Source: Candidatus Enterousia onthequi (lineage in GTDB: Bacteria > Pseudomonadota > Alphaproteobacteria > Rs-D84). From it: a stretch of DNA of 34,150 bases. The DNA lies in the NCBI GenBank assembly GCA_018064365.1, contig JAGHVJ010000020.1, forward strand, positions 1 through 34,150, in the 5' to 3' direction. Within the stretch, counting starts at the first letter, position 1. Every line of letters begins with the position of its first letter. Below are positions 7,696-16,448 of the stretch, piece after piece. The position numbers and the translations under genes were made by a program. The notes under the pieces were generated by a model. The model made no database searches. It had not been told where the DNA came from and saw nothing but the letters and a program-made list of their open reading frames with translations.

Positions 7696-10512
7696 ATGCT
7701 AAAAAAATTTTTATTTTTAATAAGCATTTTATTCGCACCATTTATATCTTATGGTGCAGATACATATAGTTTGGACGATTTTGAACGCGGCACAGATAAC
7801 ACCCAATGTGCCAGTAAAATTTTTGCCGACGCATTGCATGCAACCGTAGATACATTAAAAAATTCAGATTCTCAAGAACCACAAGACGCCCAAGATGCCG
7901 ACGGGTCTGAAATCGACACATGGGTTCATTTGGCTTTTTCTATGCCGACAACAATAACAAAAATCTTGGAATGTCCAGAATTACAATCTGCGGACGATAA
8001 CGACACAATTGTTTTTGAAACTGTATCTTATACTTTTCCAAACGGCCGCACTATTGACATAAATTACGAAACACAAAAAAGTGTCCTAAAACAAAAATTA
8101 TTATTAGCAACCAAACCAAAACTGACAACTAACGACATCAATCCCGACATCACCACCGACGTTCAAAACGGCACAGTTTGGGTAAATGTTGATCCCGCAT
8201 GGTATGCTATTTTAATAACAGAACACGATAGTTTATCAAACTATATCGCCCCAAACAAAACAAATGTCTTGGCATTACGATACATAGAAGACAATATAAA
8301 AACACTATACCCACAAAGTCATGGATTTGGCGCATCATGTACTTCGAAATCTGCAATCGCAGGCGATAACGACATGATAAACCTTGCGACGACAAGAACA
8401 GTTGGCGGAGGGCTGCCACGCGAAGAACCACAAACAGATGCAGAAAAAGAGCAAAAAGAAACCGCTGAAAGCAATGATTATTACGTATATGGCGATGCGA
8501 ACTTACAATGGATAACCGGTTTAGAAATCGCAGTTGATGTGGTTATGACCGTCATCACATTTGGTGGCTATGAATTTGTCAATGGCGCATTAAAACTGGT
8601 GCGTGCCACACGTGCTTTTGCCAAGGCACAAAAAGCATTAAAAACATTAAAAAAATCACGTGATGTTATACGATGGATAAAATCATCTAGACGTGCCGAC
8701 GATGTTGCACGTGCTATAAAACTGGCCGACAAAGCAGAAGATGGATACAGTACTATATCCGGAATCAGCAAAACCGCAAATCAAACTGTAAAACAAGTAT
8801 CACATAAACTTGATTTATTACGCGCACGCAAGGCAGACACAAAAGCAATTCGCGCAACAGAACAAGAATTGGAAATCGCGACAAAACAAGCCCAAGCCGC
8901 AGAAAAAGCCGCTGGGACTGCTGAAAAATTAAAATCCGCTAAAAACATTCGAAACAACACAAAAATGACTGCCGAAGAAGCAAAAAATGCAGAAAAAGAA
9001 ATCGAAAATCTAAAAAACGCATACAACACTGAATTAAAAGAATTACAAAAAACACACGCATCAGAATTGTCAGATTTAGAAAAATTATCTGATGTCAAAA
9101 ACTATAAAGAATTGGTCAATGCAAAACGCGAACTGGCACACACTGCATACTTACTTCGCCAAGGCAAAGTCGCATGGCGCGCGAATCGTGGTTTATTGCC
9201 CGTACGCGCGTACCGTGCAGCCAAGGCAACCCGTCAAGGTCTCAAAAGTGCCAAAGGTATGGATAAAGCAATAAAAGTAGTGCGTGCCAACACCAGTGGT
9301 GTTTCTGCAAAAATAAATGATTGGCTATTCCACAACACAATGAAAAATATAAGCGCGATATCCAAGGTTCCTGCCGCAATCAGCGGCCTGAATATGGCTG
9401 TAAAAATTGCAGGCGACATGTATGATTACACAGACGTTTCAACCGGTGATTATACTAACAATATTGATTTAAAACCGTTTTTACTATTGGGCGCTGATGA
9501 ATTGCCTGGTTATGAAAATGTTGTAAATCATGGTATGTGGTTATTCTGGGCCGGCTCTTCAACATCTGCTGCTGATGACGATGCGGCATTTTTACAAGCA
9601 ATGAGTTTTGCTGAAAAATTACATCAAGACTTGGTCGATATCCAACAAGAAAAAGGCGTTGCCACATGCGATGTTGATATATACGTGGTTCGCCCAATCA
9701 TCAGGAATCCTGGCACAGAAAAACAAGAATTATATTATTTATTTATGAACGACACACCTTGGACAACACACGGATATAACGAACCATCAAACGAAAAAGC
9801 AACAGAAACATCTGATAACACCACAACTAACGACAACAATTTTTCATTAGATAGCGACGGCAACCTCACGCTCAGTACCACCACAGGAACAGTGGGGACA
9901 TTAAACAATACAAAATGGATAGAACCGCCATACGATGGAACAAAAATCGGTGGTGCTTGCACAAAACCGTCTTCTTCTGCTGGCAAATTTACAAATGAAA
10001 TTTTAACCACTGGTCGTTACGCATCTATATCACCTGCATTTGAAAAAGCAATGATTACCAAATTCAGAACCGAAGGAGGATGTGTCAACAACCCCGCAGA
10101 CAAATGCGGCTACACTTGTTTTGGGGTATGTGCAACATATTTTCCCCAGGTAAAAAAGAAAGGATTCTCCCGTGCAGATGCCGAAGATATTGCGTATAAC
10201 AGTTTTTGGAAAAAACATAATCTCGACAAATTACCAGACGCAATCAGTGGCGATGTATTTATGGCATTATGGGGCACCGGCAGCAAACCTGCATCTATTG
10301 GGTTATTACAAAAAATCTTAGGTGTTCCACAAACCTCTGTGGTTGACAAAGCAACAATAGAGGCCGCAAAAAATTACCAAGGTGATTTACGCACAAAATT
10401 CTTGAATGCACGTGGCGAAAAATTCAAACACGGACAATCCGAATTCAGTCGCGGATGGTTAAACAGTCTGCAAGTATATCGCGCAAACGGATGTCATACG
10501 ATTTCGGAATAA
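7696..10512 (+). CDS. Large secreted protein with C-terminal GH108-like muramidase and peptidoglycan-binding region
   Basis: Residues 1-20 form a Sec signal peptide (ILFAPFISYGA). Residues 21-265 are a Cys-containing domain of unknown type. A hydrophobic helix (about 270-302) leads into basic and coiled-coil segments (about 300-500, Ala/Lys/Glu rich) and a further hydrophobic helix near 545-575. Residues about 769-938 match the GH108 muramidase family seen in phage endolysins: the EGG motif with catalytic Glu793, the NNPAD motif, an AEDIAYNSFW-like helix, and then the companion peptidoglycan-binding module (LLQKILGVP ... RGWLNSL). Family members are normally about 180-residue stand-alone lysins; here the domain is fused to about 770 extra residues and has four Cys in 17 positions (796, 804, 808, 812), which suggests disulfide stabilisation outside the cytoplasm. 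Proposed role: cleavage of peptidoglycan in the periplasm or in other cells. Domain call confident by motif; biological role inferred. Confidence 0.85.
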   Translation: MLKKFLFLISILFAPFISYGADTYSLDDFERGTDNTQCASKIFADALHATVDTLKNSDSQEPQDAQDADGSEIDTWVHLAFSMPTTITKILECPELQSADDNDTIVFETVSYTFPNGRTIDINYETQKSVLKQKLLLATKPKLTTNDINPDITTDVQNGTVWVNVDPAWYAILITEHDSLSNYIAPNKTNVLALRYIEDNIKTLYPQSHGFGASCTSKSAIAGDNDMINLATTRTVGGGLPREEPQTDAEKEQKETAESNDYYVYGDANLQWITGLEIAVDVVMTVITFGGYEFVNGALKLVRATRAFAKAQKALKTLKKSRDVIRWIKSSRRADDVARAIKLADKAEDGYSTISGISKTANQTVKQVSHKLDLLRARKADTKAIRATEQELEIATKQAQAAEKAAGTAEKLKSAKNIRNNTKMTAEEAKNAEKEIENLKNAYNTELKELQKTHASELSDLEKLSDVKNYKELVNAKRELAHTAYLLRQGKVAWRANRGLLPVRAYRAAKATRQGLKSAKGMDKAIKVVRANTSGVSAKINDWLFHNTMKNISAISKVPAAISGLNMAVKIAGDMYDYTDVSTGDYTNNIDLKPFLLLGADELPGYENVVNHGMWLFWAGSSTSAADDDAAFLQAMSFAEKLHQDLVDIQQEKGVATCDVDIYVVRPIIRNPGTEKQELYYLFMNDTPWTTHGYNEPSNEKATETSDNTTTNDNNFSLDSDGNLTLSTTTGTVGTLNNTKWIEPPYDGTKIGGACTKPSSSAGKFTNEILTTGRYASISPAFEKAMITKFRTEGGCVNNPADKCGYTCFGVCATYFPQVKKKGFSRADAEDIAYNSFWKKHNLDKLPDAISGDVFMALWGTGSKPASIGLLQKILGVPQTSVVDKATIEAAKNYQGDLRTKFLNARGEKFKHGQSEFSRGWLNSLQVYRANGCHTISE

Positions 10513-10520
10513 AAAGCCTA

Positions 10521-10549
10521 TTGATTTAATCTTGAATTTTCTATAAAAT
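10521..10549 (+). promoter_or_regulatory. Promoter of the small secreted Cys protein gene
   Basis: TTGATT (10521-10526), 17-nt spacer, TAAAAT (10544-10549), followed by an AGGGGAA ribosome site and ATG at 10574. It starts just after the stop of the muramidase gene. Confidence 0.5.
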
Positions 10550-10573
10550 ATAAACAAAAGACCAGGGGAACAA

Positions 10574-10876
10574 ATGAAAAAATTATTCTTATTTATATTT
10601 GCAATTTGTATAACAAACAATGTGTATGGGTACCAGAAAATATCATCAAACGAACTGGGAATGGGTGATGCACGCAACCAAAACATTGTCGTCAAATGCA
10701 CCACACCTGGGGGACAAATTTCAAACGAAACATGCGCATTACGCAGATACGCAAAATGTACAAACAACAATTGTGCATCATGGGATGTGTGGCGTGATTT
10801 ACGAAACACAACTGCAACATACACAACATGGCAAGATGCAGCCGATGCATGTTGCCGTGCCAAAGGATTACGATAA
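10574..10876 (+). CDS. Small secreted Cys-containing protein (unknown)
   Basis: 100 residues; a signal peptide of about 19 residues (core LFLFIFAICITNNVYG), then an 81-residue mature protein with seven Cys spaced as KC, TCALRRYAKC, NNCASW and ACC. No family recognised. The ribosome site AGGGG lies 7-8 nt upstream of the ATG. The gene lies 61 nt behind the muramidase-domain protein on the same strand and ends at a strong terminator. Having both its own promoter and this position, it could be an accessory or immunity-type partner of that protein, but nothing in the sequence proves it. Confidence 0.75.
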   Translation: MKKLFLFIFAICITNNVYGYQKISSNELGMGDARNQNIVVKCTTPGGQISNETCALRRYAKCTNNNCASWDVWRDLRNTTATYTTWQDAADACCRAKGLR

Positions 10877-10882
10877 ACAAAA

Positions 10883-10909
10883 AAAAATCGCCAGTTATTG
10901 GCGATTTTT
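10883..10909. terminator. Bidirectional intrinsic terminator between the secreted-protein operon and the tRNA cluster
   Basis: An 11-bp perfect stem AAAAATCGCCA / TGGCGATTTTT with a 5-nt loop; T-runs follow on both strands. It ends the plus-strand operon and lies just downstream of tRNA-Val on the minus strand. Confidence 0.85.
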
Positions 10910-10916
10910 ATTTTCA

Positions 10917-10993
10917 TGGTGGATGAGATTGGACTCGAACCAACGACCTCTTCGATGTGAACGAAGCGCTCTAACCAACTGAGCTACACATCC
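10917..10993 (-). tRNA. tRNA-Val (anticodon CAC)
   Basis: Read on the minus strand: acceptor GGATGTG pairs with CTCATCC (one T-T mismatch), D stem GCTC/GAGC, anticodon stem CTTCG/CGAAG with loop TTCACAT giving anticodon CAC (codon GTG), T stem GTTGG/CCAAT around TTCGAGT, encoded CCA end. It is the last tRNA of the cluster. A TrmN6-like enzyme that modifies tRNA-Val in other bacteria is encoded 6.5 kb downstream. Confidence 0.95.
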
Positions 10994-11000
10994 AAAACTT

Positions 11001-11020
11001 TTGGCGCCATGGGCGCCGAA
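11001..11020. other. Stem-loop between tRNA-Val and tRNA-Leu(TAA)
   Basis: Perfect inverted repeat TTGGCGCC / GGGCGCCGAA around CAT. There is no T-run, so it looks like a spacer or processing structure rather than a terminator. Confidence 0.5.
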
Positions 11021-11027
11021 ATAAACT

Positions 11028-11114
11028 TGGTGGGGATAGTGGGACTTGAACCCACACGATCGCAATGATCAAAGGATTTTAAGTCCTCAGCGTCTACCAT
11101 TCCGCCATATCCCC
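11028..11114 (-). tRNA. tRNA-Leu (anticodon TAA)
   Basis: 87 nt with encoded CCA. Acceptor GGGGATA/TATCCCC, anticodon stem GAGGA/TCCTT with loop CTTAAAA giving anticodon TAA (codon TTA), and a long class II variable arm (GATCATTGCGATC). T loop TTCAAGT. Confidence 0.95.
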
Positions 11115-11177
11115 GAGAACTTTTTCATTACCTATTTCTGGCGAACACACAAAACTACACCATACCACAAGTAATTC

Positions 11178-11253
11178 TGGTGGAGCTGATGGGACTCAAA
11201 CCCACGACCTCTACGATGCGAACGTAGCGCTCTATCAACTGAGCTACAACCCC
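11178..11253 (-). tRNA. tRNA-Ala (anticodon CGC)
   Basis: 76 nt with encoded CCA. Acceptor GGGGTTG pairs with CAGCTCC, which includes the G3-U70 wobble that identifies alanine tRNA. Anticodon stem CTACG/CGTAG, loop TTCGCAT, anticodon CGC (codon GCG). Confidence 0.95.
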
Positions 11254-11265
11254 GAAACTTTCTTT

Positions 11266-11352
11266 TGGTGGGCATAAGAAGACTCGAACTTCCAAGGCAT
11301 TGCTACCACTAGTACCTGAAACTAGCGCGTCTACCAGTTCCGCCATATGCCC
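11266..11352 (-). tRNA. tRNA-Leu (anticodon CAG)
   Basis: 87 nt with encoded CCA. Acceptor GGGCATA/TATGCCC, anticodon stem CTAGT/ACTAG with loop TTCAGGT giving anticodon CAG (codon CTG), and a long class II variable arm. It is the first gene of the tRNA transcript. Confidence 0.95.
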
Positions 11353-11400
11353 AACGCACAAGGCGTTGAACATAATAACCCATCACAACAAAAAAAGCAA
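11352..11400 (-). promoter_or_regulatory. Promoter of the tRNA cluster
   Basis: On the minus strand TTGCTT (complement of 11395-11400), 17-nt spacer, TATTAT (complement of 11372-11377). A small hairpin CAACGC/GCGTTG (11352-11368) lies in the leader, just before the first tRNA base. Confidence 0.6.
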
Positions 11401-11463
11401 CAATTTTTTACAAAAATTTTACACAGAATCACAATTTATTACGAAAAAACAATGATAATTTGC

Positions 11464-11493
11464 TTGCCCTGGATTTCTGAAATTTGCTAACAT
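11464..11493 (+). promoter_or_regulatory. Promoter of the 966-residue secreted protein gene
   Basis: TTGCCC (11464-11469), 18-nt spacer, TAACAT (11488-11493), 12 nt before the ATG at 11506. A GAATC (GANTC) site lies upstream at 11426-11430. Confidence 0.45.
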
Positions 11494-11505
11494 ATCAACA
11501 GAGAC

Positions 11506-14406
11506 ATGAGAAGGATTGGAATTATCTTGGTTTTCTGCACGATTTTGGCAACGGGCGGCTTTGCCGCATCGCGCGTGCAAAACACATCTCCGACAACACG
11601 TGCGGGAACAACAACACAACGCGTCAAAACACAAAGTCTGGCAACACGTCCAGCAACTCGTGTGGCGACACAAAAAGCAACCTCGCGTACTGCAAAAAAC
11701 ATAACCACAAATGTCAATCGCACAATATCCAACCGACAAAACACAACATCTGCACGCGCCGGCGTTGTTGCGCGCACCACAACTGACACACAAATTGGCG
11801 CAGAATATGAACAATGCAAAACCGCATATTTTGCATGTATGGACCAATTTTGCCAATTAAAGAACGACGATTATCGCCGTTGTTCTTGCAGTGATCGCAT
11901 CACCTCTCTACAATCTGCACGCGACAACCTTGTTCAGGCCGGCGAACAACTGATGGCTTTCAATGAAAATCTGGACATTGTTGGAAAAACTGCGGCCCAG
12001 GCAACGGCAATGAATACTGCATCCCAAGGTGAACTCGCCCTAAGCGGTGATAAATCCGCATCTTCTGCACTGTTATCAGCAATCATGGATTCTATCCGCG
12101 GAACCAGCCCCAGGGTCGAAAACAACCTGTTATCCAGCCTAAATAGTGTCAATATGTCTTTTGATACCGCCAATTCTTTTGGCACGTCCAGTGTTGGGCA
12201 AACCATCGCCGCATATAATGGCCAGGCTTTATATTCTGCGGTATATCCACAATGCCGTGATGCTGTTAGTACCAGTTGCAATACCGCATCATTGCAACGC
12301 GCAGTAAACGCATATTTAATGGCAATCGAACAAGATTGTAACACTGTTCAAACCGCAATAAATGCGAAACAAAAAGAAACACACGCGGCAATTCGTGAAA
12401 GTAGTGCAATGCTGGATATGGCGCGCGCAGAAAATCATCAAAAACACAATTCTGATAACATTGCAACCTGTCTGGCCAATGTAGAATCTGCTATACTCAG
12501 TGAAGAAGTTTGCGGTGCCAATTATCACAAATGTTTGGACAACGGTGAATATATCAATGTTGCAACCGGCGCCCCAATCGCAGGTGTAATTGATTTTTAT
12601 AAACTGGGAACAATGCTAAGTTTTACATCCGGACGCAGTAATGCAGACCAAAAATTGGCACAAAACCCAAACAACAGAACTTTTGTCACAAATTTTGAAA
12701 AACGCGTCAAACAATTCGCAGAACCCGCATTGGACAAATGTTACGATGACGCAAATACTGTTTGGACAGATTATTTGAACAAAGCGTTACTGGACATTTA
12801 TTATGCACAACAATCCAAAGTTGATGAAATCAAACAAGGATGTTTTGATTTTGTATCTGCATGCTACATGAATGGCAGTACCGCTATGACAGAAGCAATG
12901 CAGGGATTGGTTGCCGCACAAACGACCGTCTTAAAACCGAACAACTTGAATTTGAACCGCAGTTTGTGTTCAGATTATATCGCGTCTTGCAACAATATGT
13001 TTGACGGCAATATTGTAAAAGACTACATAAATCACCGCCACGACACAGATTCTCAGACTGCATGTCGCGCCGTTGTTCAACAATGTTTTGATAATTACGG
13101 CGGCCAAAATTATGAAAACTTTTATAATCCATCCAGTGGTCTATTTGCATCAGGCGAGGCTCCAAAATGGTTTGCACTATATGAATATGATTCTAACGGC
13201 AACCAAGTCCCAGGATATGCTTCGGAATGTGCCAAACAACTGGCTGAAATTGACGCGTGCAAAGATAATATCGAACAAGTATTCGGCGGATTTGATTACT
13301 ATGCAATCAAGGAGGATATTTTCCAAAGGTACAAATTTAATAACCAACCACGTGTATTACGTCCCAGTGGCATTGCAACCGAGGTTTATAACCAAATCAT
13401 TGATATTTTACAAACAAATTGCACCAATCTGGATGGGAAATTCATGACCATCCAAAATCTTGCTTTGGACGAATACAAAAACAGTTATAGCGAAACAAAC
13501 TTTTGTCAAGAAACATTCAATAAATCCGGCAGCAGATACTACGGATTATACAAAGCATATAGCATCGGGAAAACAGCAAACAAAGTTATTATAAAACAAC
13601 AGCTGGCAAGCACAACCACTCAAATAAACTCCCAGGTTTCAACCATAGTCAAACAAAACATGTTGCAACCCAAAAAACATATTTCTGAAAACATGTGTCC
13701 TCGGGACTACGAAACACAAATAGATGTTCAATCATGGGGGGCGTGCCTATGTTGGGAAAAGGGCGGCCGTCGTAGCAATGACGGGACCAGCAAACGTTGT
13801 TCCACATCATTCCCAGTCCGACCTTTATCACACCACGAAGAAACAACAACAACAACCGTTTCAGGAAACACCTCGTCGTATGCATCAACTCCTCAAACGG
13901 TACATGGATTAAATCATTCTTGTAATACAAAGTTTATAACACGCGTTACCACCGACAATAATGGCAACCAAACAGCGATAGAAGGCTCATTTGACATATG
14001 GTCATACGAAATATTATCTACAGCCGATATTCCAACTAATCAAGACTGGTGTACAGTCCCAACCACATCAATAAACAACAAAAATCAAGTTTGTCCATTA
14101 GGAACATCCGTTGACCAAACCACTGGCAAATGTCAAGAATGTCCTGCCGATTGGACACAAAACGGAACAACCTGCACTTTACAAAATTGTCCAACTGGAT
14201 ATACTTTTGGCACTGTTGATAATGTGAACGTATGTTATCCAACAAACAACTTTAACAAACCTACATGTTGTCCTTATGGATCGACTTATGATTCACAGAC
14301 AAATAAATGCAAGGGAGGACCACTATCCCAATCTTCGCCCTGCGTTAAACTACCAATACCAACAGAAGTATCTTCTGAATTAATGAAAAAATTCCCAGAA
14401 GGATAA
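11506..14406 (+). CDS. Large secreted Cys-rich protein (unknown)
   Basis: 966 residues with no recognised family. The N-terminal 20 residues form a Sec signal peptide (IILVFCTILATGGFAA). Residues 22-100 are Thr/Arg-rich and basic, likely disordered. Residues about 100-720 are helical with many regularly placed Cys (CKTAYFACMDQFC, CSCSD, CGANYHKCL, CFDFVSACY, CSDYIASC, CRAVVQQC), suggesting stacked disulfide-linked helical hairpins. The C-terminal 250 residues have Cys motifs CPLGTSVD, CQECPADW, CPTGYTF and CCPYGSTYD, like the tails of the other large secreted proteins of the window. A monocistronic unit: own promoter, strong terminator. It probably sits at the envelope or outside; no enzyme motif is visible. 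Confidence 0.88.
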   Translation: MRRIGIILVFCTILATGGFAASRVQNTSPTTRAGTTTQRVKTQSLATRPATRVATQKATSRTAKNITTNVNRTISNRQNTTSARAGVVARTTTDTQIGAEYEQCKTAYFACMDQFCQLKNDDYRRCSCSDRITSLQSARDNLVQAGEQLMAFNENLDIVGKTAAQATAMNTASQGELALSGDKSASSALLSAIMDSIRGTSPRVENNLLSSLNSVNMSFDTANSFGTSSVGQTIAAYNGQALYSAVYPQCRDAVSTSCNTASLQRAVNAYLMAIEQDCNTVQTAINAKQKETHAAIRESSAMLDMARAENHQKHNSDNIATCLANVESAILSEEVCGANYHKCLDNGEYINVATGAPIAGVIDFYKLGTMLSFTSGRSNADQKLAQNPNNRTFVTNFEKRVKQFAEPALDKCYDDANTVWTDYLNKALLDIYYAQQSKVDEIKQGCFDFVSACYMNGSTAMTEAMQGLVAAQTTVLKPNNLNLNRSLCSDYIASCNNMFDGNIVKDYINHRHDTDSQTACRAVVQQCFDNYGGQNYENFYNPSSGLFASGEAPKWFALYEYDSNGNQVPGYASECAKQLAEIDACKDNIEQVFGGFDYYAIKEDIFQRYKFNNQPRVLRPSGIATEVYNQIIDILQTNCTNLDGKFMTIQNLALDEYKNSYSETNFCQETFNKSGSRYYGLYKAYSIGKTANKVIIKQQLASTTTQINSQVSTIVKQNMLQPKKHISENMCPRDYETQIDVQSWGACLCWEKGGRRSNDGTSKRCSTSFPVRPLSHHEETTTTTVSGNTSSYASTPQTVHGLNHSCNTKFITRVTTDNNGNQTAIEGSFDIWSYEILSTADIPTNQDWCTVPTTSINNKNQVCPLGTSVDQTTGKCQECPADWTQNGTTCTLQNCPTGYTFGTVDNVNVCYPTNNFNKPTCCPYGSTYDSQTNKCKGGPLSQSSPCVKLPIPTEVSSELMKKFPEG

Positions 14407-14411
14407 AAAAT

Positions 14412-14438
14412 AAATGGCGATTTTAATCGCCATTTTTT
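14412..14438. terminator. Bidirectional terminator between the 966-residue protein gene and lpxB
   Basis: Perfect 11-bp stem AAATGGCGATT / AATCGCCATTT with a 2-nt central gap and T-runs on both strands. It lies between convergent stop codons. Confidence 0.85.
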
Positions 14439-14441
14439 ATA

Positions 14442-15569
14442 TCAGATAGATTTTTTTATATCTGCGGCAATTCGTGCACCCACAGATTCCGAATCTGGTC
14501 GCCACAATTTATCCGCAGATTTCAATTCCGCAATCATTTCTTCGCGCACATGTTCATCATCTGCAATTCGATTAAATTCGCGCAATATATTCTTTGCCGT
14601 CGCCCCCGAACCCAATAATTCTGGATACACTGAACGATTTAACAAAATATTTACCAAAGAAACCCATTTAACATTTACTAAAATTTTACCGATTATCGTT
14701 GTCAACCAATTCATCCGATACACAATTATTGCCGGCACATGCACCATTGCTAATTCAGCGGACACAGTTCCACTGGCCGCAACCGCAACAAATGTTTTTT
14801 CATATAACGCATATCTATCCTGGGCAGAAATTATTTCTGGACGAATTGTCCAATCTGCAATCGCGCCACGCACCAATGCATCTGTGGTTTCAACCGTCGG
14901 TATAATGAATTTATATTTATCACCAACCAAATCAACAAATTCACGAAACACGGGCATCAACTTTTTAACCTCGGTCTTGCGACTGCCCGGCATCAAAGCA
15001 ACGATTTTTTTACCACGAACATTTCGTGCCACATATTTTCCCATAATATTGTCTGACACAGGATGTCCAACCGCAATTGTATCCAAACCATGACGAGTAA
15101 AATAGGGCACCTCAAAATCAAAAAAAGCATATAATTTATCAAATGTTTCTGAGTATTTTTTTGCCCGTCCTGGTCGCCAAGCCCAAACCTGGGGTGCAAC
15201 GACATGATAAAACCGCAATCCATCACGAATCAAATCACGACCCACACGTGAATTCTTTAATCCACCTATAACAGACCGTGCAAATCCCGGAGAATCAATC
15301 GTCAACACCAAATCTGGTTTTTCATCAATAATTTTCTGCACAGTTTCCCGAATACGATGTTTCAATGTTCGCGCATGGGACAAAACCTCTATTATTCCCA
15401 TCACCGCCAAATCTGACATTGGGAAAATAGATTGCAACCCGGCACCACACATATTCTGTCCACCAATGCCAATAAAATTATACTCTGGCAACTCGCGCAT
15501 TATATTTGCGCCCAAAACATCACCAGACACTTCACCTGCGATAATAAATATTGTTTTTTTATTCGGCAT
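14442..15569 (-). CDS. lpxB: Lipid-A-disaccharide synthase
   Basis: LpxB joins UDP-2,3-diacylglucosamine and lipid X to form the lipid A disaccharide at the inner membrane. Visible family motifs: N-terminal IIAGEVSGDVLGA, DSPGFA, the VVAPQVWAWRPGR segment, LMPGSRKTEV (nucleotide-binding region) and a C-terminal GSGATA segment. At 375 residues it has the usual length. The ATG at 15569 (MPNKK) overlaps the lpxA stop by 11 nt, so translation is probably coupled; an in-frame TTG at 15587 would add six residues but has no usable ribosome site. It closes the lpxA-lpxB unit. Confidence 0.96.
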   Translation of the reverse strand: MPNKKTIFIIAGEVSGDVLGANIMRELPEYNFIGIGGQNMCGAGLQSIFPMSDLAVMGIIEVLSHARTLKHRIRETVQKIIDEKPDLVLTIDSPGFARSVIGGLKNSRVGRDLIRDGLRFYHVVAPQVWAWRPGRAKKYSETFDKLYAFFDFEVPYFTRHGLDTIAVGHPVSDNIMGKYVARNVRGKKIVALMPGSRKTEVKKLMPVFREFVDLVGDKYKFIIPTVETTDALVRGAIADWTIRPEIISAQDRYALYEKTFVAVAASGTVSAELAMVHVPAIIVYRMNWLTTIIGKILVNVKWVSLVNILLNRSVYPELLGSGATAKNILREFNRIADDEHVREEMIAELKSADKLWRPDSESVGARIAADIKKSI

Positions 15570-16368
15570 TTTTATTAGTAGAACCAATTCCGCGCTTTGA
15601 ACGATTTTCTATGAAATCAATCGCATCCATTGCGTACATATTGTTTTTTACTTCCTTGCGTACGCGTTTTAATCTTTCTTCCACTGTTCCTTCTGTTTCA
15701 TGAAATACCGCAGAATAAACAGAATGTATTGCATGTATATCTTCGTTAGTAAAACCATGACGCATCAAACCAACGCGATTAATAGTTCGATAAGTCGCAC
15801 GACCAGACATTCCTTCGTAAATAGCATACGGCAAAACATCATTGGCAACCCCAGACATCCCCGCAATAAACGCATTACGACCAATACGCACAAATTGCAA
15901 TACCATCGAACCACCAGACAAAATTACAAAATCTTCAATTTCGACGTGTCCCGCAACCTGAACCAGGTTAGACATCACAACACTGTTGCCAACCTTGCAA
16001 TCATGACCGACATGGGCATTAACCATAATCTGACAGTCATCACCAATTTCTGTCCCATCCGATGCAGGTGTTCCAGAATGAATTGTCACATATTCACGAA
16101 TTTTACACCGTTTTCCAATCCGCAAGCCCGTCATTGTGGATTCGTCTTGCCATTTTAAATCCTGGCTCATCACGCCCAACACAGCAAAAGGATACACAAT
16201 AGAATCATCGCCAATACTGGTTTTACCATCAATAATCACATTAGCGACCAACTCAACACGATCACCCAAAACAACATTTGAACCAACTATACAACCCGGA
16301 CCGATCTTACAATCAGCACCAATAACCGCACCGTCTTTTATAATCGCACTTGGATGAATCTCTGTCAT
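15559..16368 (-). CDS. lpxA: Acyl-ACP--UDP-N-acetylglucosamine O-acyltransferase
   Basis: LpxA performs the first step of lipid A synthesis, moving a hydroxyacyl chain from ACP to UDP-GlcNAc. Residues 1-190 are left-handed beta-helix hexapeptide repeats (IHPSAIIKDGAVIG and onwards), with the catalytic His at 122 in VGHDC, and the conserved IREYVTIHSGT and NLVQVAGHVEIED segments; the helical C-terminus follows. 269 aa, normal length. The ATG at 16368 follows AAGGTAG. An lpxD or fabZ neighbour, common in other bacteria, is absent here. ACP used as donor carrier would be activated by the acpS product of this window. Confidence 0.97.
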   Translation of the reverse strand: MTEIHPSAIIKDGAVIGADCKIGPGCIVGSNVVLGDRVELVANVIIDGKTSIGDDSIVYPFAVLGVMSQDLKWQDESTMTGLRIGKRCKIREYVTIHSGTPASDGTEIGDDCQIMVNAHVGHDCKVGNSVVMSNLVQVAGHVEIEDFVILSGGSMVLQFVRIGRNAFIAGMSGVANDVLPYAIYEGMSGRATYRTINRVGLMRHGFTNEDIHAIHSVYSAVFHETEGTVEERLKRVRKEVKNNMYAMDAIDFIENRSKRGIGSTNKNAE

Positions 16369-16448
16369 ATATCTACCTTACATTTATTGTTTAGTACATA
16401 AATATTACACGAATTTATTCCACAAGTGTATTCAATAAATATAACAAA

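Noticed and set aside
10917-11352. tRNA-adjacent integration site (attachment site)
   Set aside because: I found no partial tRNA duplicate or integrase near the cluster; all four tRNAs are complete with CCA ends.
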